Shown here: positions 13,468-22,443 of the stretch, one piece after another | Position numbering within the stretch: position 1 is the first letter of the stretch | Layout: every line of letters begins with the position of its first letter | Made by a program: the position numbers and the translations under genes | DNA from: Selenomonadaceae bacterium UBA2897 | GTDB taxonomy: Bacteria > Bacillota > Negativicutes > Selenomonadales > Selenomonadaceae | NCBI GenBank assembly: GCA_002350105.1 | Contig: DEDT01000062.1 | Coordinates: 1-64,000 of the forward strand | DNA: 64,000 nucleotides | Direction: 5' to 3' | The notes under the pieces: model-generated | What the model was told of the DNA's origin: nothing | Database searches by the model: none | The model's input: only the letters and a program-made list of their open reading frames with translations

Positions 13468-15852
13468 TCAGTGCAGGCCCAGCGCCGTGCCAAGCAAATG
13501 CACAAGGAAGGCCACGCACCAGGCAATCGTGCACTGCGTGACGACGGTATAGAGGGCACCTTTGCCGCCCATTTCCCGTCTGACCGTGGCAATCGTAGCC
13601 ACGCAGGGCGTATAGAGCAGCGTAAAGGTCAGGAATACCAGTGCCGTGAATGGCGTAAAGATGGTCTGCAAAATTGCCGTATTCTCACCCATGAGCACCG
13701 TCAACGTCGAGACCAGTGTCTCCTTGGCCGTAAAGCCCGTAAGAATGGCCGTAGCCACGCGCCAGTCACCGAAGCCCAGCGGCGCAAAGATCGGCGCGAT
13801 GAAGCGGCCGATGTCCGCGAGCAGGCTCTCGTCCGGCGATGCGGCCGGATTGAGCTGGCCGTCAAACATCTGCAGGAACCAGATGATGACCGAAGCCGCG
13901 AAAATAATCGTGAAGGCCTTCATCACGAAGCCCTTGGATTTCTCCCAGACCAGATGCGCGATGCTCTTGAGCGTCGGCAGGCGGTAGTTCGGCAGCTCCA
14001 TGACGAAGGGCACCGGCTCGCCGCGGAAAGCCGTGCGGTCGAGCAGCAGCGCGTAGAGAATGCCGCAGCAGATGCCGAACAGGTAGAGCCCCAGCATCAC
14101 GGGCGCCTGCCAGAGCGGCGGGAAGAACGCGCCGATAATCAGCGTGTAGATGGGAAGCTTCGCGCTGCAGCTCATGAACGGCGTGAGCAGAATCGTCATC
14201 TTGCGGTCGCGGTCACTGGAGAGCGTACGCGTCGCCATGACGGCCGGCACGGAGCAGCCAAAGCCCACGAGCAGAGGCACGATACTGCGTCCCGAGAGGC
14301 CGATGCGCCGCAGCAGCCGATCCATGACGAAGGCCACGCGCGCCATATAGCCCGTGTCCTCAAGGATGGAAAGGAAGAAATACAGCGTGACGATGTAAGG
14401 CAAAAAGCCAATGACCGTGCCCACGCCGCTGATGACACCGTCGATGAGCAACGCATGCATGACCGGGTTGACGTCTGCCGCCGTGAGCCCCGCATCGATA
14501 GCATCTGTGATGCTGCCGATCAGCGCCTCCGTGAGGTCTGTGAGCCAGGCCCCCACGCCATTGAAGGTCATGACAAAAACGAAGCCCATGATGAACACGA
14601 AAATCGGAATGGCCGTATAACGCCCTGTGAGCAGTTTATCCACCTGCAGACTGCGGCGATGCTCCTTGCTCTCGCGCGGCCGCACCACCGTATCGGCGCA
14701 GAGACCCGTAATGTAGGTAAAGCGCATATTCGCCAGTGCCGCCTCGGCGTCGAGACCGCTTTCCTGCTCCATGACCTCCGTGATCTGGTCATATATTTTC
14801 TTCTGCTCCGGCGGAATCCGGAGCTTTTCTGCCACGAGCGGGTCGTGCTCGATAAGCTTCGTCGCCGCAAAGCGCAACGGCAGCCCCGCCTGCTTAGCCA
14901 GCGGCTCGATGAGGTGCGCCATGGCGTGGATGCCACGATGCACGGCCGCCACAGGATCCTCTGGGTCGTTGCTGTCGGCGCAGAAGTCGATGCGCTCCGG
15001 CCACTCATGATGGCGCGCCACATGACTCGCGTGCTCGATGAGCTCCTCAATGCCCTCGTCCTTGGCCGCCACGATAGGCACGACCGGGATGCCAAGCTGC
15101 GCCTCCAGCTCGTTGATGTGAATGGCGCCGCCGTTCTGGCGTACCTCATCCATCATATTGAGCGCCAGCACCATGGGGATGCCGAGCTCCATGAGCTGCA
15201 TCGTGAGGTAAAGGTTGCGCTCCAGGTTCGTCGCGTCGACGATGTTGATGATGCCGTCCGGCTTCGTCTGCAACAAGAAATCGCGCGTGACGATTTCCTC
15301 GTTGGAATAGGGCGACAGCGAATAGATGCCCGGCAGGTCCGTGACGCGGGCGTTGGGCAAACTGCGAATCTGGCCATCCTTGCGATCCACAGTGACGCCG
15401 GGGAAATTGCCCACGTGCTGGCTGGAGCCGGTCAGCTGGTTGAATAGCGTCGTCTTGCCGCAGTTCTGGTTGCCCACGAGGGCGAAGCGCAGCGGCGCGC
15501 CCTTCGGGATGTCCGTGAGTGTGTTGTGGTGATGGCCGTGCGGTGCGCGGTCGAGCTCGCCGCGGCCCGGATGAGGAATCGAGTAATGCGGTTCCTCATT
15601 GCGTACGGGAGCCGCCGCTGCGAGCCGTACATCCTCAATGGTCAGCAACTGCGCTTCCGCAAGCCGCAACGTGATTTCGTAGCCACGCACCTTAATCTGA
15701 ATGGGGTCGCCCATCGGCGCCCGCTTAATGAGCTCCACAACCGTGCGCGGCGTAAAGCCCATATCGAGCAGATGATGCCGCAGTGCCCCCGTGCCGCCGA
15801 CCTGTGTTACCGTCGCGGCCTGACCCGGCTTAAGTGTGTCTAATGTGGTCAA
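13468..15852 (-). CDS. feoB: FeoA-FeoB fusion, ferrous iron transporter
   Basis: GTP-dependent Fe(II) importer of the cytoplasmic membrane with the small FeoA domain fused in front. The best start is the TTG at 15852, 7 nt after GGGAGG, giving 794 aa; the frame is open 32 codons further without a ribosome site. FeoA (SH3-like) covers about 1-78 (ALRHHLLDMGF). A His-rich linker (HPGRGELDRAPHGHHHN, about 94-110) leads to the G domain: G1 GNQNCGKTT (about 127-135), G2 FPGVTVD, G3 DLPG, G4 NMMD. The gate/core transmembrane part fills the rest, with GFGCSVPAVMATR and FTAKETLVSTL. A terminator follows directly. Confidence 0.93.
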   Translation of the reverse strand: MTTLDTLKPGQAATVTQVGGTGALRHHLLDMGFTPRTVVELIKRAPMGDPIQIKVRGYEITLRLAEAQLLTIEDVRLAAAAPVRNEEPHYSIPHPGRGELDRAPHGHHHNTLTDIPKGAPLRFALVGNQNCGKTTLFNQLTGSSQHVGNFPGVTVDRKDGQIRSLPNARVTDLPGIYSLSPYSNEEIVTRDFLLQTKPDGIINIVDATNLERNLYLTMQLMELGIPMVLALNMMDEVRQNGGAIHINELEAQLGIPVVPIVAAKDEGIEELIEHASHVARHHEWPERIDFCADSNDPEDPVAAVHRGIHAMAHLIEPLAKQAGLPLRFAATKLIEHDPLVAEKLRIPPEQKKIYDQITEVMEQESGLDAEAALANMRFTYITGLCADTVVRPRESKEHRRSLQVDKLLTGRYTAIPIFVFIMGFVFVMTFNGVGAWLTDLTEALIGSITDAIDAGLTAADVNPVMHALLIDGVISGVGTVIGFLPYIVTLYFFLSILEDTGYMARVAFVMDRLLRRIGLSGRSIVPLLVGFGCSVPAVMATRTLSSDRDRKMTILLTPFMSCSAKLPIYTLIIGAFFPPLWQAPVMLGLYLFGICCGILYALLLDRTAFRGEPVPFVMELPNYRLPTLKSIAHLVWEKSKGFVMKAFTIIFAASVIIWFLQMFDGQLNPAASPDESLLADIGRFIAPIFAPLGFGDWRVATAILTGFTAKETLVSTLTVLMGENTAILQTIFTPFTALVFLTFTLLYTPCVATIATVRREMGGKGALYTVVTQCTIAWCVAFLVHLLGTALGLH

Positions 15853-15894
15853 CCTGAGACCTCCCAAGATTCCATACGCTTTTTTCTCTGTCTT

Positions 15895-15924
15895 TATCTT
15901 GCGCCATGCAACTTTATTTGTCAA
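15895..15924 (-). promoter_or_regulatory. candidate feoAB promoter
   Basis: Minus strand TTGACA (15924-15919), an 18-nt spacer and AAGATA (15900-15895). The -35 matches consensus but the -10 is weak. No clear Fur box could be read by eye. Confidence 0.4.
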
Positions 15925-15948
15925 TGTCAGGTGCCTTCCCGGCAACAC

Positions 15949-15985
15949 AAAAATCCTGAGTGGTAAGGAAACACTCAGGATTTTT
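15949..15985 (-). terminator. terminator of the beta-glucan operon (bidirectional shape)
   Basis: AAAAATCCTGAGTG and CACTCAGGATTTTT form a perfect 14-bp stem with a 9-nt loop. T-runs exist on both strands; the minus-strand use fits the end of the GH9 gene at 16039. Confidence 0.8.
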
Positions 15986-16038
15986 GTCAGAGAAAATATT
16001 AAGAAGTATAGGAAAAGTAGGGAAAAGGTGATTGCTGC

Positions 16039-17787
16039 TCAGGGTGTCAGCGAAGGCCGGGAAAACCAGCTCAACGCATACACACCGGCAGCGATATAGT
16101 CAATGGCGTACTCATTGGTGGACCAGGAAGTCTGCACATCCAAATAGGATTTGGCCACGGGAATATGGCCGCTGGCGAGATATTTCGTCTGATCCGGGTC
16201 GCCACCGCTAACATGATTGGGGCCGCCCACGATGAGCCCCGGCACATAGACGCCGGTGCTCGCGTGGATGCGGTTGTGCGGATGCATGGGGGGATTATCA
16301 CCCGCACCGGTCATAAAGCTCTTGTCGAGGCTGTTACGGCCGAAGAGATAATGAATTTGGGAGAGTGCGCCCTCCACATAGGCCTGCTTCGGCGCAATCT
16401 GATTGGCCATGAGCAGGATATCGCCCTTGGTCAGCGCATTTTTGGTCGAAGCCCAGGTGTACTCATTGGGCAATAGGGCACATTGCAGGCCGTCTTCCCT
16501 GACGCGTGAGACAATCTGATCGGCATAACCGAGGAAAGCCTTGCGCACCTGCGCCTGCAAGCCCCGGTCAGCCCCTGCGGCCTTCAGATAGGAGAACTGG
16601 CCGACGGCGAGCATATTGTCCCAGGTAAAGAAGCTTGGCGCGCGCGTCACGACATCGCGCCCCGCACCGAGGAGATACGCCTCATAGGCTTTATCTCCCG
16701 TCGTACGGAACATCTCCGCCGCCATCCAGACGCGCTCCTCCGCGTCTGTCGCCTTGTTGTACGGGCCTGAGCCGCTTTCCTGTCCCTTATCCTGACGATA
16801 GACCGGCTTCGGCGTGTTCTGCAGATACTGCCAGACTGTCTCAGCACGGCTCAAAAGCGCCGAGGCATAATCGGGGTCAGACACCTTGTAGACGCGGGCA
16901 CCGATCGCCAAAGCAGCGCCATACATGGCCGTCGCCGAAGAGCAACTGCCATATATGAAGCGCGGCTGGGTATCCGTATCCGGCGTCTTATCGAAGCCGG
17001 GCCACTGCGCACCCGCTACCTTATGGAACGTCGAGCCATCTGCACGCTGCATTTTCTGCAGCCAGTCGAGCTCATAGCGTACCTCGGTCAGCACGTCCGG
17101 CAGCTTGCTGTCAGACGTGACGCCCTGCGGGAACTGCAGCTGCCCCCGCGTGAAATGATCGGGGTGCGCCTCATAGGCCAGGAGCAATTCCGCCGCAGCC
17201 TGTGCGCCCGTCGTCGTATACTTGCCGTAGTCACCGGCATCGTACCAGCCGCCCGTCATATCCAGCTTGTCGCCTTTTTTATTCAGGTCGTCGCTGAAAT
17301 ATACCTCGGCATGGGCATCCTGCGGATGGCCGCCCTTGATTTTCAGCCCCGTGATTTTATCATCGATCGGCTGATTGCAGCGCGCCAGCGTATAGCTGCG
17401 CCAGGCCTGCGCGGCGGGAACCGCGTAGACGTTGTCCCCGATGACAAAATCATAGGAACTGCGACTGCCCACCTGCAGGCGATAAGTTCCCGGCTTTTTG
17501 AACGCCGTGAAATCCGCGCGCTGCAAATTCTCCTCACTCATGGCATCCTTCGCCGGTGCCGACAGTTTGCCTTCATAGACGACTTTGCCCGTCCTGGCAT
17601 CCACGAGAGAAAATGTTTTTTCTCCCTTGGCCGTCACCATAGCCACTTTTTCATGCCCGGTCAGATAACCAACCTGATCGACGTGCAGGCCCGGGTCTGC
17701 CGCCTCGGCGGCCAGCGTGCCGCCCGTCAGCAGGCAGGCTCCCAGCAGGCTGCTGAGCACATAGCGGCACAAGTTCTGTTTCTGCAT
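16039..17787 (-). CDS. glycoside hydrolase family 9 endoglucanase, exported
   Basis: A 582-aa inverting beta-1,4-glucanase. A signal peptide (about 1-29, ACLLTGGTLAAEA) is followed by an immunoglobulin-like CelD N-terminal domain (VDQVGYLTGHEKVAM to SYDFVIGDN, about 33-118) and the catalytic barrel. Catalytic features are present: GGWYDAGDYGKY with D183 and D186, PHNRIHAS near residue 513, and the general acid E559 in STNEYAIDY. It has no carbohydrate-binding or cell-wall anchor module, so it is probably periplasmic or secreted. Last gene of the locus, 30 bp after the GH16 gene; together they cut mixed-linkage or cellulosic glucans to oligosaccharides for the PTS. Confidence 0.92.
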   Translation of the reverse strand: MQKQNLCRYVLSSLLGACLLTGGTLAAEAADPGLHVDQVGYLTGHEKVAMVTAKGEKTFSLVDARTGKVVYEGKLSAPAKDAMSEENLQRADFTAFKKPGTYRLQVGSRSSYDFVIGDNVYAVPAAQAWRSYTLARCNQPIDDKITGLKIKGGHPQDAHAEVYFSDDLNKKGDKLDMTGGWYDAGDYGKYTTTGAQAAAELLLAYEAHPDHFTRGQLQFPQGVTSDSKLPDVLTEVRYELDWLQKMQRADGSTFHKVAGAQWPGFDKTPDTDTQPRFIYGSCSSATAMYGAALAIGARVYKVSDPDYASALLSRAETVWQYLQNTPKPVYRQDKGQESGSGPYNKATDAEERVWMAAEMFRTTGDKAYEAYLLGAGRDVVTRAPSFFTWDNMLAVGQFSYLKAAGADRGLQAQVRKAFLGYADQIVSRVREDGLQCALLPNEYTWASTKNALTKGDILLMANQIAPKQAYVEGALSQIHYLFGRNSLDKSFMTGAGDNPPMHPHNRIHASTGVYVPGLIVGGPNHVSGGDPDQTKYLASGHIPVAKSYLDVQTSWSTNEYAIDYIAAGVYALSWFSRPSLTP

Positions 17788-17817
17788 CGTTTATCCGCCT
17801 CCCTCACCTGCTGCTTT

Positions 17818-18600
17818 TTATTCATGGAACGGCGTGTATTTAATCCATTTGTACTCGGCGAAAAGCGGCATCTCACTGTCGTTGAACGGCTTCAGCCACG
17901 CGTCGACACCCTTGCCGCACCAGGCATTCATCATGATCTTGCCCTTCGTCACCGGCATATCCTTGCCCTCCAGGCGATAGGTTTCCTTGCCATCGACGAA
18001 CCAGATAAGCTTGTCCTTGTGCCACTCGAAGGCATAGGTATGGAAATCATCGGAGGCATCGAAACCGAGGTCATGCATGTGCTCATGTCCGCCCTTGCCG
18101 TTGCGGAAATAGTTGTACTGTACCTTGGTCGTGTCCTTGCCGAGCACCTCGACGTCGATTTCATCCCACGGATCGCCATCGTAGGGGCCCGTGTAGGTGA
18201 AGAAGGAGGACACCACGCCGTCGTTCTTGATGGCCTTCATGCAGACCTCGTAGCGGCCGTAGCCGTAAGTTTTCTTGCTGCGGAACTCGCCGCCCGAATA
18301 AGGAACCTTATCCTGCGAGGCATCGGCGTCAATCTTCAGCGACATCACACCGTCATCGATGGAGACATTGTCCTTGTGCCACCAACAGTTGAACGGCATG
18401 CCGTTCGTCCAACCGTCCGACGGCTCGAAACGGTCGGGGACACCATTCTTGAAATCCACCTGGAACGCATCCGCATCTGCCGTCTGCGCTGCCGGTGCAG
18501 CCAGCGCCGTCTGCGGTGCCAACGTGCCGGCAGCGATTGCCGGCACGCCGACAAAAGCCGCAGCACAGAGCATAGCGGTAATTTTCTTGCGTAAAGACAT
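17818..18600 (-). CDS. glycoside hydrolase family 16 licheninase (beta-1,3-1,4-glucanase), exported
   Basis: A 260-aa protein starting at ATG 18600 behind AAGGAAGG. Signal peptide about 1-35 (AMLCAAAFVGVPAIAAG...ALA). The active-site stretch DEIDVEVLG places the nucleophile at E147 and the acid/base at E151, with D149 between; WDEIDVE and GGEFRSKKTYGYGRYE match lichenases such as those of Bacillus. It hydrolyses beta-1,4 bonds next to beta-1,3 bonds in barley-type glucan. Located between the 6-phospho-beta-glucosidase and the GH9 gene in the same direction. Confidence 0.92.
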   Translation of the reverse strand: MSLRKKITAMLCAAAFVGVPAIAAGTLAPQTALAAPAAQTADADAFQVDFKNGVPDRFEPSDGWTNGMPFNCWWHKDNVSIDDGVMSLKIDADASQDKVPYSGGEFRSKKTYGYGRYEVCMKAIKNDGVVSSFFTYTGPYDGDPWDEIDVEVLGKDTTKVQYNYFRNGKGGHEHMHDLGFDASDDFHTYAFEWHKDKLIWFVDGKETYRLEGKDMPVTKGKIMMNAWCGKGVDAWLKPFNDSEMPLFAEYKWIKYTPFHE

Positions 18601-18646
18601 AGGAACCTTCCTTTCCTCATAAAAACGATATTTTTCGTTCATCTAT

Positions 18647-20065
18647 TTATTCGACACGCAGGTCTTCGCCATTCGAGGCGATAACTTTTTTAAACCAATA
18701 ATACGATTTTTTCGGCGTGCGTTTGAGCGTGCCGTGGCCCGCGTTATCCTTGTCCACGTAGATAAAGCCGTAACGTTTCTCCATCTCGCCCGTGCTGGCC
18801 GAGACGAGGTCGATGGGGCCCCAGGGGCAATAGCCCATAAGCGCCACGCCATCCTCCTCGATGGCCTTGGCCATCTCGGCGATATGCGCCGCAAAATAGG
18901 CGATGCGCTCATCATCGTGCACGATGCCGTCAGCGGCGGGTTGCTCGTGCAGGCCGATGCCGTTCTCCACAATCATCAGCGGCAGCTCATAGCGCTCGGA
19001 GAGCACGTTGAGCATGTAGCGCAGGCCCACGGGGTCAACCTGCCAGCCCCAGTCCGAAGCCTTGACATAGGGGTTCTTCACCTCGACGTCCGTCTGCTTT
19101 TCCACGTCATAGGCACGCGCCACGCTCATGTAATAGGAGAGGGCGAAATAGTCCACCTTGCCGCGCTCCAGCAGTTCGAGGTCGCCATCGGCCATCTCGA
19201 CGTTGCAGCCCTTGTTCTCCCACTCCTTCAGGATATAGGCGGGGTAATGGCCGCGGCACTGTACGTCGCCGTAGTAGAAGCTGCGGTCCATCTCCTTCAG
19301 CGCCGCCATCTGGTCCATGGGCTTGCAGGTGGCCGGATAGCAGGGCACCATCGCGAGCATGCAGCCGATCTGGAAATCAGGATTGATGCGATGGCCCACG
19401 ATGACCGCCTGCGCCGAGGCCACGAACTCATGGTGTGCGACCTGATAGAGCACGGCGTGTTTATCCTCGCCCGGCTGATAGAGCACGCCCGAGTTAGTAA
19501 AGGCGGCAAATTTCTCCTCGACATTGCGCTGGTTGTTGATTTCGTTGAAGGTCATCCAGTACTTGACCTTGTGCTGGTAGCGGCGGAAACATACCTCCGC
19601 GAAACGCACGAAGAAGTCAACCAGCTTGCGGTTGCGCCAGCCGCCGTACTCCGTCACCAGATGATAGGGCAGCTCGAAATGCGAAAGCGTGACCACGGGC
19701 TCCATGCCGAGTGCATGCATCGTGTCAAAGAGGTCATCGTAGAACTGCAGGCCGGCCTCGTTCGGCTCCGACTCATCGCCCAGCGGGAAAATACGCGTCC
19801 AGGCGATGCTCGTGCGGAAGCACTTGCACCCCATATCGGCGAGCATTTTGAGGTCCTCTTTGTAGTGATGATAAAAGTCGATGGCCTCGTGGTTCGGGTA
19901 GTATTTGCCCGGTTGCACACCATCCGTGATTTCACGTGGCTGGCCGGGGCCGCCCACGGTCATGACGTCGGCAACGCTCACGCCCTTGCCGCCCTCCTGC
20001 CAGCCGCCTTCGAGCTGGTGGGCCGCCACGGCGCCGCCCCAGAGAAAACCTTTTGGAAAGGTCAT
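18647..20065 (-). CDS. 6-phospho-beta-glucosidase, glycoside hydrolase family 1
   Basis: A 472-aa cytoplasmic enzyme that splits phosphorylated cellobiose or other beta-glucosides delivered by the PTS. N-terminal FPKGFLWGGAVAAHQLEGG is the GH1 start signature; the acid/base is E175 in TFNEINNQ and the nucleophile is in IVENGIG near residue 365. YGFIYVDKDN near the C-terminus fits the phospho-specific branch (Tyr/Lys near the phosphate). It overlaps the IIA gene by 4 nt, so translation is coupled. Confidence 0.93.
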   Translation of the reverse strand: MTFPKGFLWGGAVAAHQLEGGWQEGGKGVSVADVMTVGGPGQPREITDGVQPGKYYPNHEAIDFYHHYKEDLKMLADMGCKCFRTSIAWTRIFPLGDESEPNEAGLQFYDDLFDTMHALGMEPVVTLSHFELPYHLVTEYGGWRNRKLVDFFVRFAEVCFRRYQHKVKYWMTFNEINNQRNVEEKFAAFTNSGVLYQPGEDKHAVLYQVAHHEFVASAQAVIVGHRINPDFQIGCMLAMVPCYPATCKPMDQMAALKEMDRSFYYGDVQCRGHYPAYILKEWENKGCNVEMADGDLELLERGKVDYFALSYYMSVARAYDVEKQTDVEVKNPYVKASDWGWQVDPVGLRYMLNVLSERYELPLMIVENGIGLHEQPAADGIVHDDERIAYFAAHIAEMAKAIEEDGVALMGYCPWGPIDLVSASTGEMEKRYGFIYVDKDNAGHGTLKRTPKKSYYWFKKVIASNGEDLRVE

Positions 20066-20385
20066 TTGCCCGCCTCCTTATCCAAACGCTGATAGAGCTC
20101 GATGAACTCCTGCGCGATGGTCTTGAATGCCTCGGCACTCATGAGCTGATCCTCGGCGTGCAGGATGAGCAGACCAATGGGCTCACCCTTCCCGTTCGCC
20201 TCCTGCTCCAGGAGCTTCGCATGGGCATCATGCCCCTCGATGAAGTCCTTCTCGCCCTCGGCGATGAGCTTCATAGCGCCTTCGTAGTCACCCTTTTTTG
20301 CGGCCTGAATGGCCTCGATGTAGCAGCTGCGCGCCGTGCCCACGGCCGAGATAATCTGGAATGCGATCAGTTCATTACCTTCCAT
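20062..20385 (-). CDS. PTS lactose/cellobiose-type EIIA
   Basis: A 107-aa three-helix protein. It takes a phosphate from HPr on the active histidine H76 (GLLILHAEDQLM) and passes it to IIB. The tail EFIELYQRLDKE is typical. 2 nt separate it from the IIB gene and it overlaps the glucosidase gene. Confidence 0.93.
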   Translation of the reverse strand: MEGNELIAFQIISAVGTARSCYIEAIQAAKKGDYEGAMKLIAEGEKDFIEGHDAHAKLLEQEANGKGEPIGLLILHAEDQLMSAEAFKTIAQEFIELYQRLDKEAGK

Positions 20386-20387
20386 GA

Positions 20388-20690
20388 TCAGCCCTCCATG
20401 AGTGACTGCGCGAGTGCGAGCACGCCTTTACCATCCATGCGGCCATACATGCGCATGTCGATGGCCTCGACCGGCACGCCCGGCAACTGCTCCGCGATTT
20501 TGTTTTTCGAGAAACGAATCTGCGGGCCGAGCAGCACGACATCGGCGTCAGCTGCTTTCGTGGCTGCCTCGGAGGCCGAGTAAGCCGCAATCTCGCAGTC
20601 GAAATTCGCCTCTTTGGCTGCCGCCTGCATTTTCTTGACCAGCATGCTCGTCGACATGCCCGAAGCACAGAGTAAGACAATCTTCTTCAT
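20388..20690 (-). CDS. PTS lactose/cellobiose-type EIIB
   Basis: A 100-aa protein starting at ATG 20690 after GGGAGG; codons upstream in this frame are not part of the gene. The active cysteine C8 lies in the P-loop IVLLCASGMSTSMLV. VVLLGPQIRF and the end ALAQSLMEG fit the CelA/ChbB family. It transfers phosphate from IIA to the sugar bound by IIC. Confidence 0.93.
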   Translation of the reverse strand: MKKIVLLCASGMSTSMLVKKMQAAAKEANFDCEIAAYSASEAATKAADADVVLLGPQIRFSKNKIAEQLPGVPVEAIDMRMYGRMDGKGVLALAQSLMEG

Positions 20691-20760
20691 GATGAGTAGA
20701 ACCTCCCTAACCATAGGCAGCATCACAGGATACCGCCTACAGCCCATAGAACATTTGAGA

Positions 20761-22329
20761 TTAGAAATGATAATCCAGCATCGTACGGACAAAGTCACGA
20801 TGATACTGATGGTTGAGCAGGCCATAACGCGTATCAAACGCCGTAGAGCCGACGTAGAACGTCTCCCACTCCAGATTCTTCATCGGTACGTACTTGAAGC
20901 CTACTGCCCAGCCTTTGGACCCCGGCTGGAACGCACTCCACTCCTTGTCGCCGAAGATACCGACGAGGTTGTTGTAGTTCTTCGCATAATCGAACCAACG
21001 CGCATAGAGCTGGAAGGAGCCCGGATTATCGATATTGGACCAGCGGTAGTTCAGGCGGATAGCCTTGCAGACATTATCATTGAACTTGTTATCCTGACGG
21101 CCATCGGCGCCCCACTGCGTAATCGTATAGCCGGGGTTATCCGTCTTGACATAGTCGCCGATGAAGAAGATATTCTTGAGCGGGTTCCACATGGCACTGA
21201 GTACGAAGCCATAACGCCCTGCCGTATTACGGTAGTCCGTATACTCCGTCTTGGTCGTCATGACGCCATGCATATAGGCGTTCTGAGAGGATACATCCGC
21301 ATTCGTAATGTTCAGGCCATACCCTTCCTTGACACCATTGAAGCCAGCCTCAACGGCTTTGCGCAGGGCAGCAGTATTCGTACCGTTGTCCTCTGCGTAA
21401 TATTCCGTCCCGCCCGTCAGGCCGAGATAACCGGACTTGAACGTGCCATTATCCAGGGTAACGCCCGAAGCCGTAATGGTCGCCGGCTGCTGCGCATCCG
21501 AATTGCCGAGATAGGCCGTCACCGTCGAATCATAGTAGTTCTTGCCCATGATATCGTTGCGGCCAAGGTTCAATTTCGCAAAGGCGCAGTTAATCTGCAG
21601 GCCGTGACCAATCTGACCCTGTACGCCACCGCCGTAGATGCTGAAATCATAACCTTTATCCGTCGGTGTCAGATAGAATGTGGAGGCGCGCAGCTTGGAC
21701 TTCGGGATATCCGTACTCAGGATCACGCCATCACTCTCATTGCCGAAGAGGATATTTTGCATGCCGAGGCCGCGCCAGCGCCGGCCGACATCCACGCCGA
21801 CTTTGCCGATATTGCCTTCTGCCCATACACGCTGGATGGTGCCATCCGTCTCGTTCTCATGGCCATCGTGGTACTTATGCACGCCATCAGCCTGGGTGAG
21901 GTTCGCGTAACGCTCGTTCGTTTCGCTCTCAAAATTGAAATTCCATTTGTCGTTGACATGGAATTTCGCCTTCAGATCCAGATAGGTACGGCGTCCATCG
22001 TTGCGATCAATGTAGCCCTGAATGTTGTCGTTATCCCAGGATACGCGGCCAAAGCCCGTGAACTGGATCCGATCCTTATGGGCATTGAGATTTTTGTTTA
22101 ATCCTTTCAGCTGGGATTTCTGGCTCTTCACCTGATTTTTCAGCTGGCTGTTCTGGTGCTTGAGCGTGGCGAGCTCATCAGCGAGCTTCTGCTGCTCCTG
22201 CTCCAGCGCCGCGATGCGGCTGTCGAGGTCCGTGGCCGGTGCTGCGAGCACCGAGCCCGTGAGGCTCAGCGTCAGGCCCATGAGAATGGCGCCGGTTTTA
22301 CGTTTGTTGATCTGTTTTGTGAACATCAT
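20761..22329 (-). CDS. outer-membrane porin with N-terminal coiled coil, likely glucan oligosaccharide channel
   Basis: A 522-aa protein with a signal peptide (about 1-29, cut after VLAA), a 50-residue coiled coil (LDSRIAALEQEQQKLADELA to about 80) and a beta-barrel: alternating aromatic strands (IQFTGFGRVSWD, FYVGSTAFD) and the terminal phenylalanine LDYHF that the barrel-assembly machinery recognises. Negativicute OmpM-type porins usually carry an SLH domain before the coiled coil; none is present here. It lies between the IIC and IIB genes on the same strand, so its natural role is passing oligosaccharides across the outer membrane to the PTS. Confidence 0.8.
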   Translation of the reverse strand: MMFTKQINKRKTGAILMGLTLSLTGSVLAAPATDLDSRIAALEQEQQKLADELATLKHQNSQLKNQVKSQKSQLKGLNKNLNAHKDRIQFTGFGRVSWDNDNIQGYIDRNDGRRTYLDLKAKFHVNDKWNFNFESETNERYANLTQADGVHKYHDGHENETDGTIQRVWAEGNIGKVGVDVGRRWRGLGMQNILFGNESDGVILSTDIPKSKLRASTFYLTPTDKGYDFSIYGGGVQGQIGHGLQINCAFAKLNLGRNDIMGKNYYDSTVTAYLGNSDAQQPATITASGVTLDNGTFKSGYLGLTGGTEYYAEDNGTNTAALRKAVEAGFNGVKEGYGLNITNADVSSQNAYMHGVMTTKTEYTDYRNTAGRYGFVLSAMWNPLKNIFFIGDYVKTDNPGYTITQWGADGRQDNKFNDNVCKAIRLNYRWSNIDNPGSFQLYARWFDYAKNYNNLVGIFGDKEWSAFQPGSKGWAVGFKYVPMKNLEWETFYVGSTAFDTRYGLLNHQYHRDFVRTMLDYHF

Positions 22330-22443
22330 GGTTCCTCCCCTATCATGCGATCTTTACCGCATTGACTCCCATACAGGCCAACGGCCTAAATTCCCTGGCC
22401 GTCAGCCTATAACAAGTATGAAAAATTTACTTGTTTTCCTAAT

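Noticed and set aside
13285..15447. 720-codon plus-strand ORF opposite feoB
   Set aside because: Antisense shadow produced by GC-rich codon use; charged, repetitive composition and no known domain.
18734..20092. 452-codon plus-strand ORF opposite the GH1 gene
   Set aside because: The minus strand has an unmistakable GH1 enzyme; the antisense frame has no family features.
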